In this document: piece by piece, positions 36,101-51,100 of the stretch
How the letters are laid out: each line of letters starts with the position of its first letter
How positions within the stretch are numbered: position 1 is the first letter of the stretch
Origin: Trogon surrucura
Lineage: Eukaryota; Chordata; Aves; Trogoniformes; Trogonidae
Assembly: GCA_020746105.1 (NCBI GenBank)
Contig: CM036639.1
Coordinates: forward strand, 3,115,501-3,179,500
Direction of reading: 5' to 3'
Length of the DNA stretch: 64,000 nucleotides
Position numbers and translations under genes: made by a program
The notes under the pieces: model-generated
Seen by the model: the letters and a program-made list of their open reading frames with translations, nothing else
What the model was told of the DNA's origin: nothing
Databases searched by the model: none

Positions 36101-39100
36101 ACTGCCTGGGTAATGCTGCCAAGATCATCTGGGGAAACCAGGAAAGCTCCCATTCTTTGCCTTCCTTGTGGAAGTAACTGTTCAACAAACAGATGAGGCC
36201 CAGATCTTCTGCTTCGCTCTCTTCCCAGTGAGCAGAGAGCGAAGGAAACGACAGCAGTGGCAGCATCCAGGTGTTTCTCCAAAAGGAGATCCGTGCCGCG
36301 TGCAACTGGAGGGGGACGAGGCAGAACTTACCAGGCATTGTAGTGTCGCGGGTTGACGCGGATTGCGTTTCTGAAACAAGCCAACGCCTTGTCTAGTTCT
36401 TCCGTCAACACAAACTCATGCCCCAGCAGGGTGTAGGCATAAGCGTAGTTTGGATCAACTTGAATGGCTCTCTGGAAGAACTTGATCGCGATGTCGTGCT
36501 CTCGTTGCAAGCTGAAACAGTTTCCCGCAGCGCACCACGCCTGGTGAAGAGAGCGTTGCAAAATCAGCACGCGCTTCACCACTCCAGAGCAACTAAGCTT
36601 GAGCTGAACAGATTTTTTTTTTTCATGTTGATTTACATAATATATTTAACTTCCTCCTGGATTAAATAATAACTTGCTGTTGGCTTATTGTTATTAACAG
36701 TCTCATTCCTGAGAGGTAAAGAGGCCTGAATGCACCATTCCGCTGGCCAAGCTGAGACACAGGGATGGAGAATCTAAGGACACCCAGCAAGTCTGTGCCA
36801 ATTAAATGCTTTGATGGCTGATGACTACAGCTTCTGGAGCTGTTGAAAAGGCCAGAAATAAAACATCTCAGATGTTTAAGAAGAACGAAGGAGGAGACGG
36901 TACGTTCACTCTCACTCTTCAGCTCCTTCCAACTGAGAAATCTGGAACCCGGCAGAGCAGCGATTTTTGCAGTAAACTCCTCTTTTTCCCTCCGGCTCAG
37001 CAACCAGCACGGAGATCGCAAAGCGCCGCAGCCCAGGGTCCCGTGCTTCCCCAAACCATTACCATCACTGCCAAATCGTCTCAGTGTTCTCCACTCCTCG
37101 CCTTTTTTTTTTTTTAGACTGTGCATTTTCTCCTCTCCACACTATCTCACTGTAACTGCCAACCGCTTCAGCGGTTTTGATTTTTCCGCTATTAAACCCA
37201 CTGACATGACAACACGAACAGGATTCTCTCCAACAACAAAATCCCACTATTATCTACAGTTCTCTCGGCTCTGTTAAGAACGTGTTTATAAAAATACATC
37301 CATCTATTACTTTTTCTGTGGCACTCGTCACAAGATGACTGGCTTTCTGCCTACCATGACTTTATAATATCTCTGCAGTATAATGGACTTGGGCGCAAGA
37401 ACGTTCAACATCCCCTCTGAAAATAAATTCTAGAGAAAACATTTTTAGTACCGCTGAATTAACTACAGCAATTAAGGAATATCTTTCTCCTGTACTGTCT
37501 TTTATTTTGGCACGCCGGCAGCAATACAGGTGATTGACTGACCCCTGATCTTCCTGGATGAGGGGTGCCAATGCAAATTTAAATAAGCATTAACAGATGA
37601 AAGGTTCCAACCTGTTCCATGTAAGCCGATATTCTAAGAAGCCATTTCAGGCACCACCAGCTCCCCAGACATTCCTGTCACCTCCCTCTCCAGTTTTGCC
37701 ACAGTTTCCACGTGAGAACACACGTGAATGGGATCAGAGCTCCGAGTCTTGTTTCGGAATCATTGATTTTACCACGTACAGTCGCCCTCTTCTCATTCCA
37801 GACCACGGCGTTTCATACCTCCGGGGAGTTTTTATCCATGTCCGTCAAATCCTTTGAAAGAACTGAAAGAGCAACGTCTTTCTGGAGATGCCACAGCGTA
37901 GTCGAATAGATCTCCATGCCTTCTACTCTGTAGTTCTCAATCCTCCTCACTTCGGAAAATATCCTCTCGGCCTAAGAACAGAAATTAAGACTTAAACCAA
38001 ACACTCCACCCATCAAAGCGAAGGGCACAGGTCAAGGTCAGAAGCCTCGATCTCCAGACTGAGCATTTTCTTCGCTTTGTGAGTGTTCCACGAGTCCTAC
38101 AAACGCTCCCATCGGCACTGCCGCTGGTGAAGACGGGGAGAGGCAAGGAGGAGACCCCAATGGTTGGATGCAAGAGGAAATAACATGACAAGAAGCGTAA
38201 AGTGTAACTCAGCCTCTTCAGGAAAGCTCAGTTCCTGGTGGTGCAGATTCAAGGTCTAAATCCGTTCCAGGTATAACTTTTACATTTATACAATTGCCTC
38301 AACTGCAAATTTCCCACAGCTTTCAAAGGAAATCTGCAGGTTTTGCACAAAGCTACAAAAAAACAAGTGAAAAAAAAGAGTAAGGACCAACCCACATGGT
38401 TCCTACCTGCATATATTCTGCGAGTTCGAAGTAAGCTCTCCCGATTTGGCACAGCACCCAGCCCGTGTTGTAGTGGTGGGATGGTAAATGGCTTAAAATA
38501 TTGATCGCTTCTTTGCAGTTGTACGAACACAAGGCTAAATAACCTTTCCCCATGTCACGGAGAAGGCTCATCAAACCTTCTAGGAGAAAAATACAATAAA
38601 TGAAAGTGGAAAGGAAAAAAAAAAAACAAACCAGAAACCAGCTGAGACTTATTTACTTGAAATTGCTAATCCTGTAAGCTCTTCACTGTGGCAGGCACTG
38701 CTCCCGAATTTACTTAAGAAAACCTTTCAGGAGTTCTCAACCACATGTTGGCACGCTCTTAGCTGAGTCATAATATTCTAAAACATCAACTTTTGTAATG
38801 GGAGTCAGATAGTAAGGACAGCTTAAGCCAACAACAGAACACTCAGGAACAGAGAAACTCTCAGGTTTGGGGCAACCGGAATTTTGCATTTGCAGCAGCA
38901 ACTCAAACATTTTGTTAGGTCCGAACAGTTTCCACGTCTGGTATCCATGGATACATCTTCCCGCTGCCTGGAAACATTACTGAGCCAAAAGAGAGGAATT
39001 CAGCAGTTTGTGTAGGATTTTTGGACAATCTGAATAAAGATTTGCTTTTAAACAAGGGGGAAATATGAAAAGGGAGAAGAGGCTACATGAACCCAGCGTT

Positions 39101-42100
39101 AAGGGAAGATGACCAGGTTACTCCCAGCTCCTTTCCATCAGCTTCCAAGGATTTTGCCTGAAAATACTTTAATCATGAATAAGGACTGAAGCCTGCAAGA
39201 TATATCTGCTTACACGTAGCCACTTCCTGCTACTTCTTCACATGTTCAAAGTTAACTAGAAGATACCGATTTCAACGTCTTTAATTACACAGAGGCAATA
39301 GCTGCAGGCTGAGGCAAAGAATGAACACTGGAGCAAAACTTTTTTCATTCAGCCTTAAAATATGAACACATGAAGGTTTACTGTAGTCCAACAGCATTCA
39401 AACAGACCTGCTGCTGCCTTCTGTAGCGTAAAAGCCTGGATCTGTGGCGCGACAGTGGAAATTTTCCCTTCTGAAATGATGGAAGAGTCCAGTTTGGAAA
39501 TTACCAAACTGTCATTTAAGTTTGGTTGAGTTATTCCTCCCTTATTTGTTTTACTTTTTGTTTTTCTGTTTGGAATCTTGGGTGGAAACTTCATTTTCAA
39601 CTTTTTGCTATTTTCCTGCAAGTAAGAAGAGCGAGAGTTACACATACAAATGCCTTTTCGATTCAGGTATCTAAACACGGAAACGAATCGTGTAAAATTA
39701 GATTTCTGCCTCTGTGCCCCCTTAACCATGCCCCGTTGTCCTGAATTTTAGACTTCAGCACACAGACACTCAGTGACTTCGTGGGAGGAGTTAATTTTTG
39801 AATTGTGAACACTCGCATCACCCAACTACAGCCCCTGAGGATTTTGTTCCCAAAACGTGGTGTCCCACAAGCCTGCAAACCACACGGGTTTGTTACCTTC
39901 GTCGTCGAGCTGTCGCTCGTGAACAGGCGAGAGCTTCTTCGAGGCAGCGCGTTTGGTGGAGCAGCAATTGTTGGGCTCAATACCTGAGGTGTTGTACTGA
40001 AAACAAGCACATTCAAAACTCAAATACTTCCATTTTTAATAAAACCACCTTTTATATTTAAAAAAAAACTATAACTTTTTTTTTTTTAAACAAATGCACA
40101 GATAATCTCATTTCAGGGGATGAAAAAACCCAAAAATCTACCTGTCACACATCAAGAACACGAGCTGAATTCCCAGGTATTTTTTCATTTATTGATGAAA
40201 TGATCTAACTGTAAAGAAGATTTAAACTGAACAGGCCAACCTCTATGCACAGGTTTTCTACTTCTCCGTGGAAGGTATTTCAGCTAACAAAAAAGATACA
40301 CTTTGTCCTCGCCCAGAGAGGAATTCTGCAGGAACACCCATGCAAGTTGGACAACCAAAGTGCCAAATTCCTTCAGAAAAGGAGATGCAAAAGGTAATAT
40401 CAAGATTTTGTTGGGGTTTTATTCCCCCTACCTTGTCTGTGGGCCAGAGCTCTGTGTTTGTGCAACAAGAATTGGAGTGACTTCCCGGCTATTTCCGCTC
40501 TGCGAGAAGACAGACTTTGTTCCAGCTTGGCTCATCCTGCTGACGCTCTGCATAACACAAAGTTTCTACAGGTTTGTTATTATGTCACTAAGAAGTCTCA
40601 ATCTCTGCTATAGCAGACCAAACCCACTCTGCCTATAGAATATTGCACAAAAGAGGATAAATACAGATTATTTCAACTAAGGGTGAGGGCCCCTCTCCAA
40701 GGAGGGCCCCTCGAAAACATTTCTACCTGGTAAAAACCAATAAATCCGAATTTACCAACTTCCCGCGTGTGATTCGAAAGATATGAAATCTCCATCTAGT
40801 GGCAAGAAACTATAGGCTAAGGTGTCTGCGCAAGAATAGAGGATGTTATACTGAAAGTTCCTTCTCCACAGGAAGCTGTACAAAAAAAATAAGCACAACC
40901 CAACCAGAGAAAGAACAAGATTTTTGAATTACCCCATTCCCATCGGCTCGGGACGCCATTCACCGTTAAAGCCTCACCGAGGCGAGCGCCGCACGCGTGA
41001 GCCCGCGGCTCCCTGGTTCCAGTGTACCTGCTCAGAGCACGTGTCAGCATCTCACCGATTGAAGCCTCGCTTCAGAGCGACAGCGTGCGCTTTGCTGCCT
41101 GCCCTGGCACAGCCCAGGGTTGGGAACTCGGAGCTGTGGGAACTCGCCTGTGAATCAGAGACCTAAGGAACGAGTCGAGAGCACAATTCCTCGTCTGACG
41201 CGGAGCCTTCCCACCAACATCCTGAACAGCTCCTTCCCTCCCTGCCTTTTAAAGGAAAACTCAAAGCCCAGCTTTCTGCCCACTCCAGGGACACCGACGT
41301 TCCGCTCGGCGACAGCAGTTTGGAAGACGCGTCCTTCAAGGCGCTGGAAAGCAGCAAAGGGGATCGATAACGGCACAAGTGACGCCGGTTTATGCGTTAC
41401 CCAACTCGTAACGTTCTGTCCTTCCCTCCTCAGGTTCTTTGTTATCAGGGGGCAGTTTAGGCGGCCAGCAAGCGCTTGCCCACTCAGATAAGAAGCCTTT
41501 GGATTCATCCTCAGGTTTCGCTCACTTACGTAAGCGTTTCCTAGGAAACTGCCTCCGTCAAGTCACGCACGTTCTAGCCACAGCGCCGCTAAACCTTCCC
41601 TAACTCGGTAACTCCAAGAGCAGAAGCGAAACTGGCCAAGTCATTATTTGCACTGGACAAAGCGCAGCACAAATTTAAGCTGTTGATTAAAATATATTAA
41701 ATATTTGCGTTTAGGCAGCAGCACAGATGCATCTGGGAGGAAAGCACGTGCACGGAATCGGGCAAGTTACGCCTTGGTGTCGGCGTGCCACACCTAGCAA
41801 AGCTACAAAAAAAAAAGCAGCAAATACGACTTGGTTCCTCAAAGCTTTTCATCTGCTGTGCAGAACAAACGCGAGATTAAACGCAGACGAGCGCTACGCT
41901 GAAGAGCTGCTCTCGGCTAACTAGTTCTCTTTTTTTGCCTCCTGAAAATTCAAATTCCTACATACGCACAACTCACCGCAAGGCAGTGTTTGCAGCTGGA
42001 CCATGGAAAATTGGTTGGTCCCGAGCAACTACAGGAAGGGAACGGATCAGCCACGCGAAGCACACTTGTAGCAGGCTGCTTTAGCACAGTCCAGCTCCAG

Positions 42101-45100
42101 GAGAACAAAGGAAAAATAAAAGCAGGACTGAGAGAACCGGTAGGAAGTGCTGCAATAACGAGATGTCTCGGGACAGGACACCGTAACGACTCGGGCCACG
42201 CAGTTCCAAAATTCCCAGTCACAGGCTTCAGAACATCATCCAAGGGAGGGGAAAAAAAAAAAGTTATCTGCTACTGACTTCTATTCTTTTAAGAACTGGG
42301 CCAATAAAGACAACAAATGTTTTTAACAGCTCCCAATCTTCTCCTGCAGCACGGCCCAGCGAGGCGAGCACCAGCTGATCTGTCCAAAACGAACGTGGAA
42401 ATCCTGTTTCTGCTTTTGAGGAATTCAACGTTATTACTTGTGCTGAGTTTTTACTTTAAAGGGTTGGCCACCTACAAAACACGAGCATCCCTCGTGCAGC
42501 TTCTAGGTTTACTAAAAATACAGGGAAAAAATCCTCTTTTTTTGTTTTCAGAAAGGAACAAATAGTTCTTCAACTGTCACCAACATTCCACCTCTGATTT
42601 ATCACTATGGTAACTACGGCAGTTTCTTAAGGAGTAAAAAAGACAATTTTTAGTTTCCTCTACACGAGACTTCGCCAAATGGAACAGCACCATTCCCCCC
42701 AGTCAGCCCTCCACAGACCACCAGCAGCAGTCTGTAAACCAGAATTCAAGAGCTGCCTGCAAAATAGCAGCAGCGCCAAATAATCCCAGAAGCCTCAGAG
42801 GAGCTGAAAATAATTTTTAAGAAATAATAATAAAAATCAAGTGAAAACTCCCAGTTTGGACTGTCTTCAGGCTCCACCTTGCACAGTGAAAAGTTATGAA
42901 TCCTTTGCTGTTTAGGATCATCAGTGTTTGTACTTTCTTCTCCGCTGGTTTAATTAAAAATAAAAGAGCGTTCCTTCTAACGACAGAAGCTGAGAAAACT
43001 AAAGTCAGTTTTGCCAACCCAAGGAAGTTACACAATCAGCTGAAAACACTTACAACGCAGACATCTTTACTTGCGATACAGCGTATTTTTTTCTTGCTTC
43101 CTCATTTGCTTGGCCAAAAAAAATGAATTTCAAAATAAATAAAAAACACACCAAACCATTGAGACTTTAGAAACGGTTGCTTCAGTGTAACACACTATTG
43201 CACAATGAATTTGATTTTAATTAGCACTTCCAAAAGGCCTAAGAAGTTTTGTCAGGGAAATATGTGACCAGTTGCAGTCAAATCAAAAATAAACACTTCC
43301 CTGCACCCCCAGCCTCACTAATAAACTGGTAAACAACATTTTATCTTGTTATATTAAACAATTGTTAGTAAGACCGAAGGCGGTTTGAGGTGTGTTTTTT
43401 TGTCAAACTATAAATCCATTTAATTCCCACTTAATTAACCCAAACCGTTTCCACAACTAAAGGAGGGCGCAACCAGTTCCACCCTCAAAGAAGTTATTTT
43501 TCAAAGCAAAGTTTGCCAACAGAGGGGTCTCCCCATCACCAGACAACGCAGCCCACACGCAACGTGGGGTTTTCTATCTCCTTCAAAGCGCACTGGATGG
43601 GCAAAGCCCTAGAACGGCGATCGCGTCGCAGAACGCAAGGTACCTTCTTGGAAGGTGCTCCCGTGGATGGCACATCGATTACAGCCGAAGTGTTGGTGTA
43701 GTTCTGTAAATAGGATCCATCTCCAGGGCTTGGGGTTTCTAGTGGCAAAATTCCAAAGCTGAGAACAAGGTAGAGACTGTTAGAGCATGGGAGCAGGTCC
43801 GATTCTGTGGCTAAAATTGAGACCCAGATGATCAACTTAAATGAGGAAATAGTTCCGAGACCATGTTAGCCCTCTAGTATCTTACTACCCTCATCTATAA
43901 AAGACACTTTAATAGAAAATATGCTTATTCCTGAAATCAAAAGACACAGAACTTCCTCTGCCCATCTGCTAATAACTAACAGACACACACCACCCAAGTA
44001 TTAACGGTTTGCGACGTAACTCTGTTTAAATAAAGGGGCATATGGGACAGAGCACACCTTTACAGGGTCTTTAGGAGCCAGCTCTTCTTCAAGGAATGCT
44101 CTCAAAAGCTGTTTTCAGCACACAAACACACTCCTTTAAAGACTTTTTCCAGCGTGAACACCGCAGTAAAGAATACACCAAGAATCAAGGGTTCCTCTCT
44201 TCAAACCAGAAAAACCAACTGGTTGTTTAAAAACCAGAAGAGGTGAACACCAGAGCCAAGAGAAGTTATTTAGCTTTTGTTTCTGCAGCATTATTTCGAA
44301 CACTCGATCATCAGAGCACGCTGTGCAGCACCACACAGCTCTCCTGTTCCCAGGCACAACGACGATCACAGCTGCAGATGGAAATTGTCAACGTCAAGGA
44401 TTTACCTTGGGGTTAGGGGGCTCAAAGCCGCGGGTCCCCCCAGTAAACTCCGCCCGGTTTTTGGTTTATTTTGAGCCTGCTTCGACAATATGGCAGTTCC
44501 CGACCCGAGAGGGACAGCATCTGGTGAAATCACAGCCGAGTCGATGTAAGACATCGAAGAATCCGTGTTCAAGGAGGAATATTTTGAATTGGAGGATTCC
44601 AGGTTGATTCTGTTCAACTCCTGAAAAAGAGGAGGCGGTTGTTAGATACTCACAGCATCGTTCCTAACGAGCATTTTCCAGTTAAGCTGGGAAGACAGCT
44701 TTAAAAAATCACGATTTTAGCAAAACTCACAATCGTGTCTTGAGGCGTTTCCATGAGGACGGTCTCGGGCTGTCTGTGGGATATGTTGTGGTTAGACACC
44801 AACGTTGTGCAAGTGTTGGGCAGACAGCTGCTGAAGTTCTGTAAAGACGTTAATTTAAACGTTTGGTCAGGGTCTGGCTTTTCACCTGTAAGATCGGGAA
44901 GAGATTTAAAGGGAGTTATTCCAGAGGCTATACGCCAACTATTCAGTCTGAAAATACAGGCTAAGGATACAGGCTGAGGATACAGGCTAAAGTATTTTAG
45001 CAAGAGCGTGTTCCTATTTCATTGCTATATATGCTAAATCAGAAGTGTTCTTCCACTACAAAGCCCTGGACAAACAGTTTTATTAATAGATTTGCTTTAA

Positions 45101-48100
45101 GTTATTCTCAGAAGTGTAGTTTCTAAAGGTTTATTAACTGTAGGCTGGAAAACACACGGTATTGTTAAATCCAAACACGTGTAAGTAGTGAAAATTGAAT
45201 AAAACAAAACACTGGCAAAGCATTTTAAATGCCTTATTGCTCAAAAAGCCACTCCCAAAGAATTCTGCCAGCATTTTCCTTACTAGTTCTGGACAGCGAG
45301 AGAAATAAACCTTCCTGCACGGCGACAGCGACTCGGAAAGCTCGACATAACTTGAAAGGTGGAAAACATCATCTCTAATAAATCAGTTCCGCAGACTTAC
45401 CTATTTCACATAGCGATTCGAAAGGGGACCAGAGGAAAGGATTTAAACTAAGGCTCTTTTGGTAACATTCTGATCCTTTGGCAAGCCGGTCTGTCTTGCT
45501 GCAAAAAAAAAAAAAAAAAAAAGCCACACTTTGTAGGGAAACTTAAGAAAAACACTTTTGTTCAACACAGCTTTCCAGAAGAGCAGTTGAAAACCAACAT
45601 GTGGCAAGTCAAGGCGACGCTCCTCATTTCTCAAGCCACAGAGCAACACTGATTTCTTTTGAAGTTATCTGACATATTTAGACACAGATGAAAGTTCGGC
45701 ACAGTCCTCAAAAGTTACGTAAGCACTAGTATGGCTCGAGAAATTTCATTTTAGAAAGATGCTGTTCTTTGCAGTAGCTTTTTTTTTGGCACAGCAACCC
45801 TGCTGTCAGCCTTCCAGCCAATTTAAGAATCTACAGATAGTATTTTTGCAGACAAATTAAGGGTTAAACAGAACACCTAAGTATCTGGCTACAAAGACAG
45901 CTGCTTCTGAAATAAATTTTTTTCGAGAACGGGTACACTAGGGAAGAATGCAAGAACCTCACTGCTCCTATTCAACCTGTTCACACCTACTGAAGCTTCT
46001 CTTATATCTAGGCAAAAGCAAACCAGTTACATTTGTAAAGCTGTTTCTGACTGGCAGTCCTCAAAACTTGCACTTGCAGGTTGTAGCTACACATCTGTTA
46101 AACAGACACAGACAAATCCAAATGGCAACACTGAGACAGGCCTTGAGTGTCTCTCGGGGAAGAACACAGGACAAACCTGCAGGTGTAAGAAAAAGACTCT
46201 TGGATCGCATGCTTAACTAGCTGGAAAAGAGGAATTTGTGTTTTCAGTCAGAAGCACTGACCCTAGCCGTGACTGAAAATATATTTGACTAAAGCTGAGC
46301 TAGGTCAAATAAAAAGAAAAACCAAAACACAAAACCACGAGCTTTATCAGACAAAATAAAGCGACATTACCAGTAGACGTGTCCCAGTAAGGAGAGCGTA
46401 AAGCATGCAGAGTCCCCAAACTCCATCACAATGTCATCATGGCTTTTCTGCTTATTCAACACTCCGCCAGATAAGATCTGCTCTCCTTCTGCAAGCCTTT
46501 GTAAAAAACAAGAGGTTGAAAGGGGTTACAAGGCTCACAGTATTGGCAGTCCAGTGTTTTCACCCTGCTGCAAAGAAAAACAGAAATCCGCTGTCAGTGC
46601 TCCCAGGTTTCAAACCACACGCAAACTAGTTCCCGCAAATTAATCTGAAATAAGGGATGGATCCCTCCAGGAACACGGAGGTACGCAGCGCTCGGAAGCC
46701 GAACTCCTCTACTGGCAGGGAAGAAAAACAAAACAAACTCCAAATCCCACCGCAGAGCAAAACCAGAGCCACGTAATACAACATGGCTTTTCCAGAAGGG
46801 ACTAATCTTCAGTAGAACATCAAACAGAGGACAAGAAATTCTTTTAGGCACTCATTTTTGAAGGTATTTTAGCCGGTAACAAGCCAAGCCAACGCTTAGT
46901 CTGGCTTTATTTCTAAGAAATACAACCTGTAAGGCTCCACGTGCACTTAGTTAAGATCCAAAACTGGGATACGGCACCAACTTTGGATTTTAACACCTTG
47001 TTCTCTGGGAAGAGGAGCTCAAAAGGAGAACAGAGGCTCAGTTTGCATCTACTACCCCCGCAGCGAGCGGCGCTGCTCGCGGGACACTCGTCACCAGGCT
47101 TGGAAATGGTTTTATGCAGCTCCTGGGGATGGGAGGCATCCTCCAGCACTCGAGACCGACGCTCGCACAAACAAAACGCCTCTTCCCACCTCCACTTGAA
47201 ATTGTACTTGTAGGCAGATGCTTTGATCCAAATAGATCATCCCCGCAAGAAAATAAGGTACCTCTGTATAAATGAGCTCAGGTAACTGCAACAGCAACAA
47301 CGGTTCGATGTCGCAAAGTCTGAAGGATGAGTTTAAGAAATCCCAGCTATCTAACCAAAACCAGCTTGGAAGTCGATGTACCTACGCACGCACCAGACTT
47401 GGTGGAATCCTAGAATGGCCTGGGCTGAAAGGGACCTTAGAGATCATTTTAATCCAACCTCCCTGTTGTGGGCAGGGACGCCACCTCTCAACTAGGTCAG
47501 GCAACACGTGAGAACCGAACGGGAATCGAACCCACGACCTTTGGTGTTTCAAGCACCACGCTCAGAAGCAAGGGAGGGAACAACCAGCTGCAAATTTATT
47601 CCACTGGGATGTTTTCAAGTAGAGCATTAACTTGATTTCTCTTTCAACAAAAGACGCAAAGAAGCCTGCAGCCTAAGAGCCACAGAAGTCTTAAAAGAGC
47701 GTCAGAAGAAACGCAACAAACCCAGATGTCCTCGCTACTCTACAGATGTCGAAGGACTCGCCTACTAACGTGAGGCTCAGAGGCTAAGGAGCTTCCCCTG
47801 CTGCCCCTGCAGAGACCTGCATTTTGGGTGCTTGTGATGAGCAGGGTCAGAAATCCTGCAAAATAAGGCAATCCAGCGAAATCTTGCAAAATAATCACAT
47901 GATGCTGTGGGAAAACTCCAAACATCACATTACCTTTTCTTAGAAAAAAAAATAAAATAAAAAATGTTTTTAAAAAATCACTTTTCTTTTGGTCATTGAA
48001 ACAGGGTCACTGAAGAGAAAGCCACAAGAACCAACCCAAAAAAGGCCCAATGTGTACCCAGGAGCTGTTTTGTAGAGACGTTTAAGCTTCTGTAAAGAAC

Positions 48101-51100
48101 CCCCACGCTATTTAGTTTTTTAAATAAAAGTTTTTGCCTTTCTTGGTGTCTCATCCCCTTCACTGTGCAACCCAGCCAGACATGGTTTCTCTGATTATTT
48201 CCTACGTTTGAGCTGAAAGGTACACAGGAGTGAAATACCCTCGTGAACAAATTCTCAGGGCACTGGGGATTGTAGCCCATGCAATTTCACCCTATATTCT
48301 TGCCGTCAGACTCCAGAAAACCAGCAAGATTAACCTTGACAAGGATGTAACAGTGTCAAGGTTAATTTTGGTGCTGACTACAGCATTGTTGGATGGGGGG
48401 ATTCAAGGTGGTTTTAGGTTTTTTTTAAAAATAAAGATTTCCATCTGCATCTTTTCCCCTCACCCACCCATTAGCAGTAACCGGGTACGAGGAGTAAGGT
48501 TTGAGGGAAGTGGCAAATCCATTAAATTCAGCCCAAAACCACTTAATGCAATAAGCAAAGGTATCAGAGAAACACAAAATCAGAAGAAACACTTCCCAGA
48601 GCGGTCTTCTGGAGTCAGTAATCAATGTTTTCTGCCCCTACACAGCTTGACAACTCCTCTCAGAGTTATTCAATACCTTTCAGAGGTTTCTGCAATATGG
48701 GCTAATGTTCGTTAGGTCCATTATCTGAAAGCAAAACGAATTGAACTTATAATAATCTTTAGAGCTGAAGGCCCAACGAATCACTAGCTTAAGCGATACG
48801 ACAGCTTCCAGAGAAATCCCAACATAAAAAATAAAAATCAAAAAGCAATTGTAACCCCAGACCGCAAAGGATTTACTTACTTGCTGAGGTCAACACAACA
48901 TTTTGCAAGCAGGTATTTGCACTGGGGGGTAGTACAGCTGTGTCCCTTTAGCAGCCTGTACGCTTTATAGGCCTTTCCTGAGCGGTAGTAACACGTCGCC
49001 AGTAAAAACAGCGCTTCTTCCGAATGCACTGAAAAATAAGATTTAAAGAAAGAAATCGTCAATCGGTCGCTTCCCATTTTGACACAAGGAATTTGGGGAC
49101 GGGGAGGAAAAGCAAGTTAGAAACAAAACAGAAGAAAACAAACATTGGTGCTGGAGAAATTAGCTACTGAATGAAGCACATTTCTGTAGCTGTCGGCATG
49201 TAACAAGCTTCCACGTGACATTTTCTGGTAGGGTTACACCAACTCTTAACGTTCACTGTTGTAAGAGAACTTCCATCCTTCTGACTACCCAACCTAAATA
49301 AGTGATCAGCCAGCTTGTTGCTAAAATACCAGCGAGCCAAGCCAAGCAGTCGCTCCCAGTACAACGGAGCTACTTTACCAACTCGTTGGCCGCACCAGGA
49401 CTTGGCTCAGAGTATTATCACACCTGCTAGGAAGGCAGTTTAAGCGGTGCCCGGTGGCTGGCACAAGAAATTCCAGAAGGGAGAATTATTTCAGCCTAAA
49501 GAGCCTCATGAACAGTTCGAATCCCAATTTCAAATGGTTTGTAATTTCCCTTCCGTTACGCTTCTAAGGCAATTGATGCTGTATCTTCACAGGACAGTGG
49601 AGCAGATTTTCTAATTTTAATGACTATTAAAGTTGGTTAATCACCAGTCACCTCTACCTCAACGTTAAGTCCTGTCTTTTTTGCTCCCTACACCCATTAT
49701 TTCCCCGGGAACATGGTTTAACATCACCCTTCAGATGTTTTAGTTGGTTTATGTCAGGAAGCAGCAATAGGGACAAGCTCTCCTACAAATCTTCTTCCCA
49801 GAGTCCTCCCAATCTCCTACATTCTGAAGGAAGCAGTTAAACTTGAGAAGAAAATCATCCCAATCTAACCTGAGAACAAGAGTAATCGAGGCAGAAACAT
49901 TTCTGTGGCAGAAATTAGAAGGAGTTAGGTTTGAAGTCTACCTCAACACTTGCTCCATTGCAGAGATGAATTACGTACCGCACGGAAAACGCTCTGTTCG
50001 AGGAGCCTGCCTTGGCACCTCGGTTTAAGAACGAGGTCGGACCTGCCGACTTCACTTGTGATAAAAGCACAGAGCTGACCCCCGAAGTAACTCTGAAACC
50101 TTACCATAAAACCATCAGCTGAAACTTTAAGTGCCAGGGAAAGCACTTTGTGAGGCAACAGTGAGCAGCACCGTGGCGGTAACTCGAGCGTGAAGCTACG
50201 ACCGCCTGAAATACCTGTAGGACTTCATTTTAACAACTCCGTTGTCTGGGTTTTAAGCAAAAAGAGGCAGCTACCCAGACACACTCACAGACTCTGCACA
50301 GCCGTGGCATCTTACCCTGTTCTTTGTACTTCCCAAAACATTACGCAAAGAATCACAGAAAGGCTGTTCTGCAAAGGCAAGCACATTAAATCCCCAAAGA
50401 GTTAAGAAACCTGCGTTATTTTACACTTCTCAGAACACACCACCGTGCAAAGGAAACTCAGCATTAGAAGAAACAATTCTGATGTTTGTTCATCTACCTA
50501 CATGCAACTTTTCAGAAAAATCAGTATGAGCGTTAGACAAAAAGCTCTTCGAGCAACCTGCTGAAATCCTTTCCTACACTGAAAATTGACTATTTTAAGT
50601 TTGTGCCCTCGCTCCGACAACGACAAAGGAAACTGAAGACCCAAAGAGAGGACATTTTATTAGCCCTATCCAAAAACCACCAGAAGATCTTTTTGAAAAT
50701 CCAAGTTAAATCAATTCTTTTATCCCCTAATTTAAAACACTCTCAGAGTTCTGGGAAACTACCAAGCCACAGATGTTCCTGCAAGGACAGTAACTGCAGG
50801 TGGACTTAGAAGTTCTTTTCAGGGGAAAAAAAAAAATAATCACTGCTCCCAATACGGAGCCACCGTATTCAAGTCCAGCAGCTCCTACTCCGCAGCGCAA
50901 TGACTTATTTTAAGCAGAAGCCGGATGTTTTGTTCGCAGTTAATTGCCTGAACCAAGCGACAGCGTGCACGCTGTTCTCTCCCAGCACTGCTGGTCACTG
51001 AAAAAAGCTGTTTGAAGTACCCTCGCAGAGTATTATTCTGCAAAGAGTGTCCGTACCGAGTCATTTTTCTCTTGGCTGCTGAAAGAAAAAGCAGATTCTC

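Larger units (their letters stand above)
34055..36331 (-). other. CDC27: CDC27 introns 14-16 and their exons
   Basis: Introns at 34055-34904, 35034-35624 and 35743-36331 separate exons 14 to 17. None contains a recognisable gene or repeat. Confidence 0.8.
36541..39896 (-). other. CDC27: CDC27 introns 10-13 and their exons
   Basis: Introns at 36541-37818, 37972-38406, 38580-39407 and 39616-39896. T run at 37103-37117 and an A run near 38613-38624; nothing else recognised. Confidence 0.8.
43759..46370 (-). other. CDC27: CDC27 introns 4-7 and their exons
   Basis: Introns at 43759-44405, 44621-44730, 44886-45400 and 45499-46370. Intron 5 holds a triplicated 13-bp unit next to exon 6 (separate entry); a 19-base A run (45501-45519) forms the polypyrimidine tract of exon 5. 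Confidence 0.8.

Noticed and set aside
47510-47566. Possible tRNA-Ile gene on the minus strand
   Set aside because: Only the anticodon-to-T-arm part is tRNA-like, the D-arm and acceptor stem do not pair, and the sequence runs into a CR1 tail: a SINE head, not a tRNA gene.
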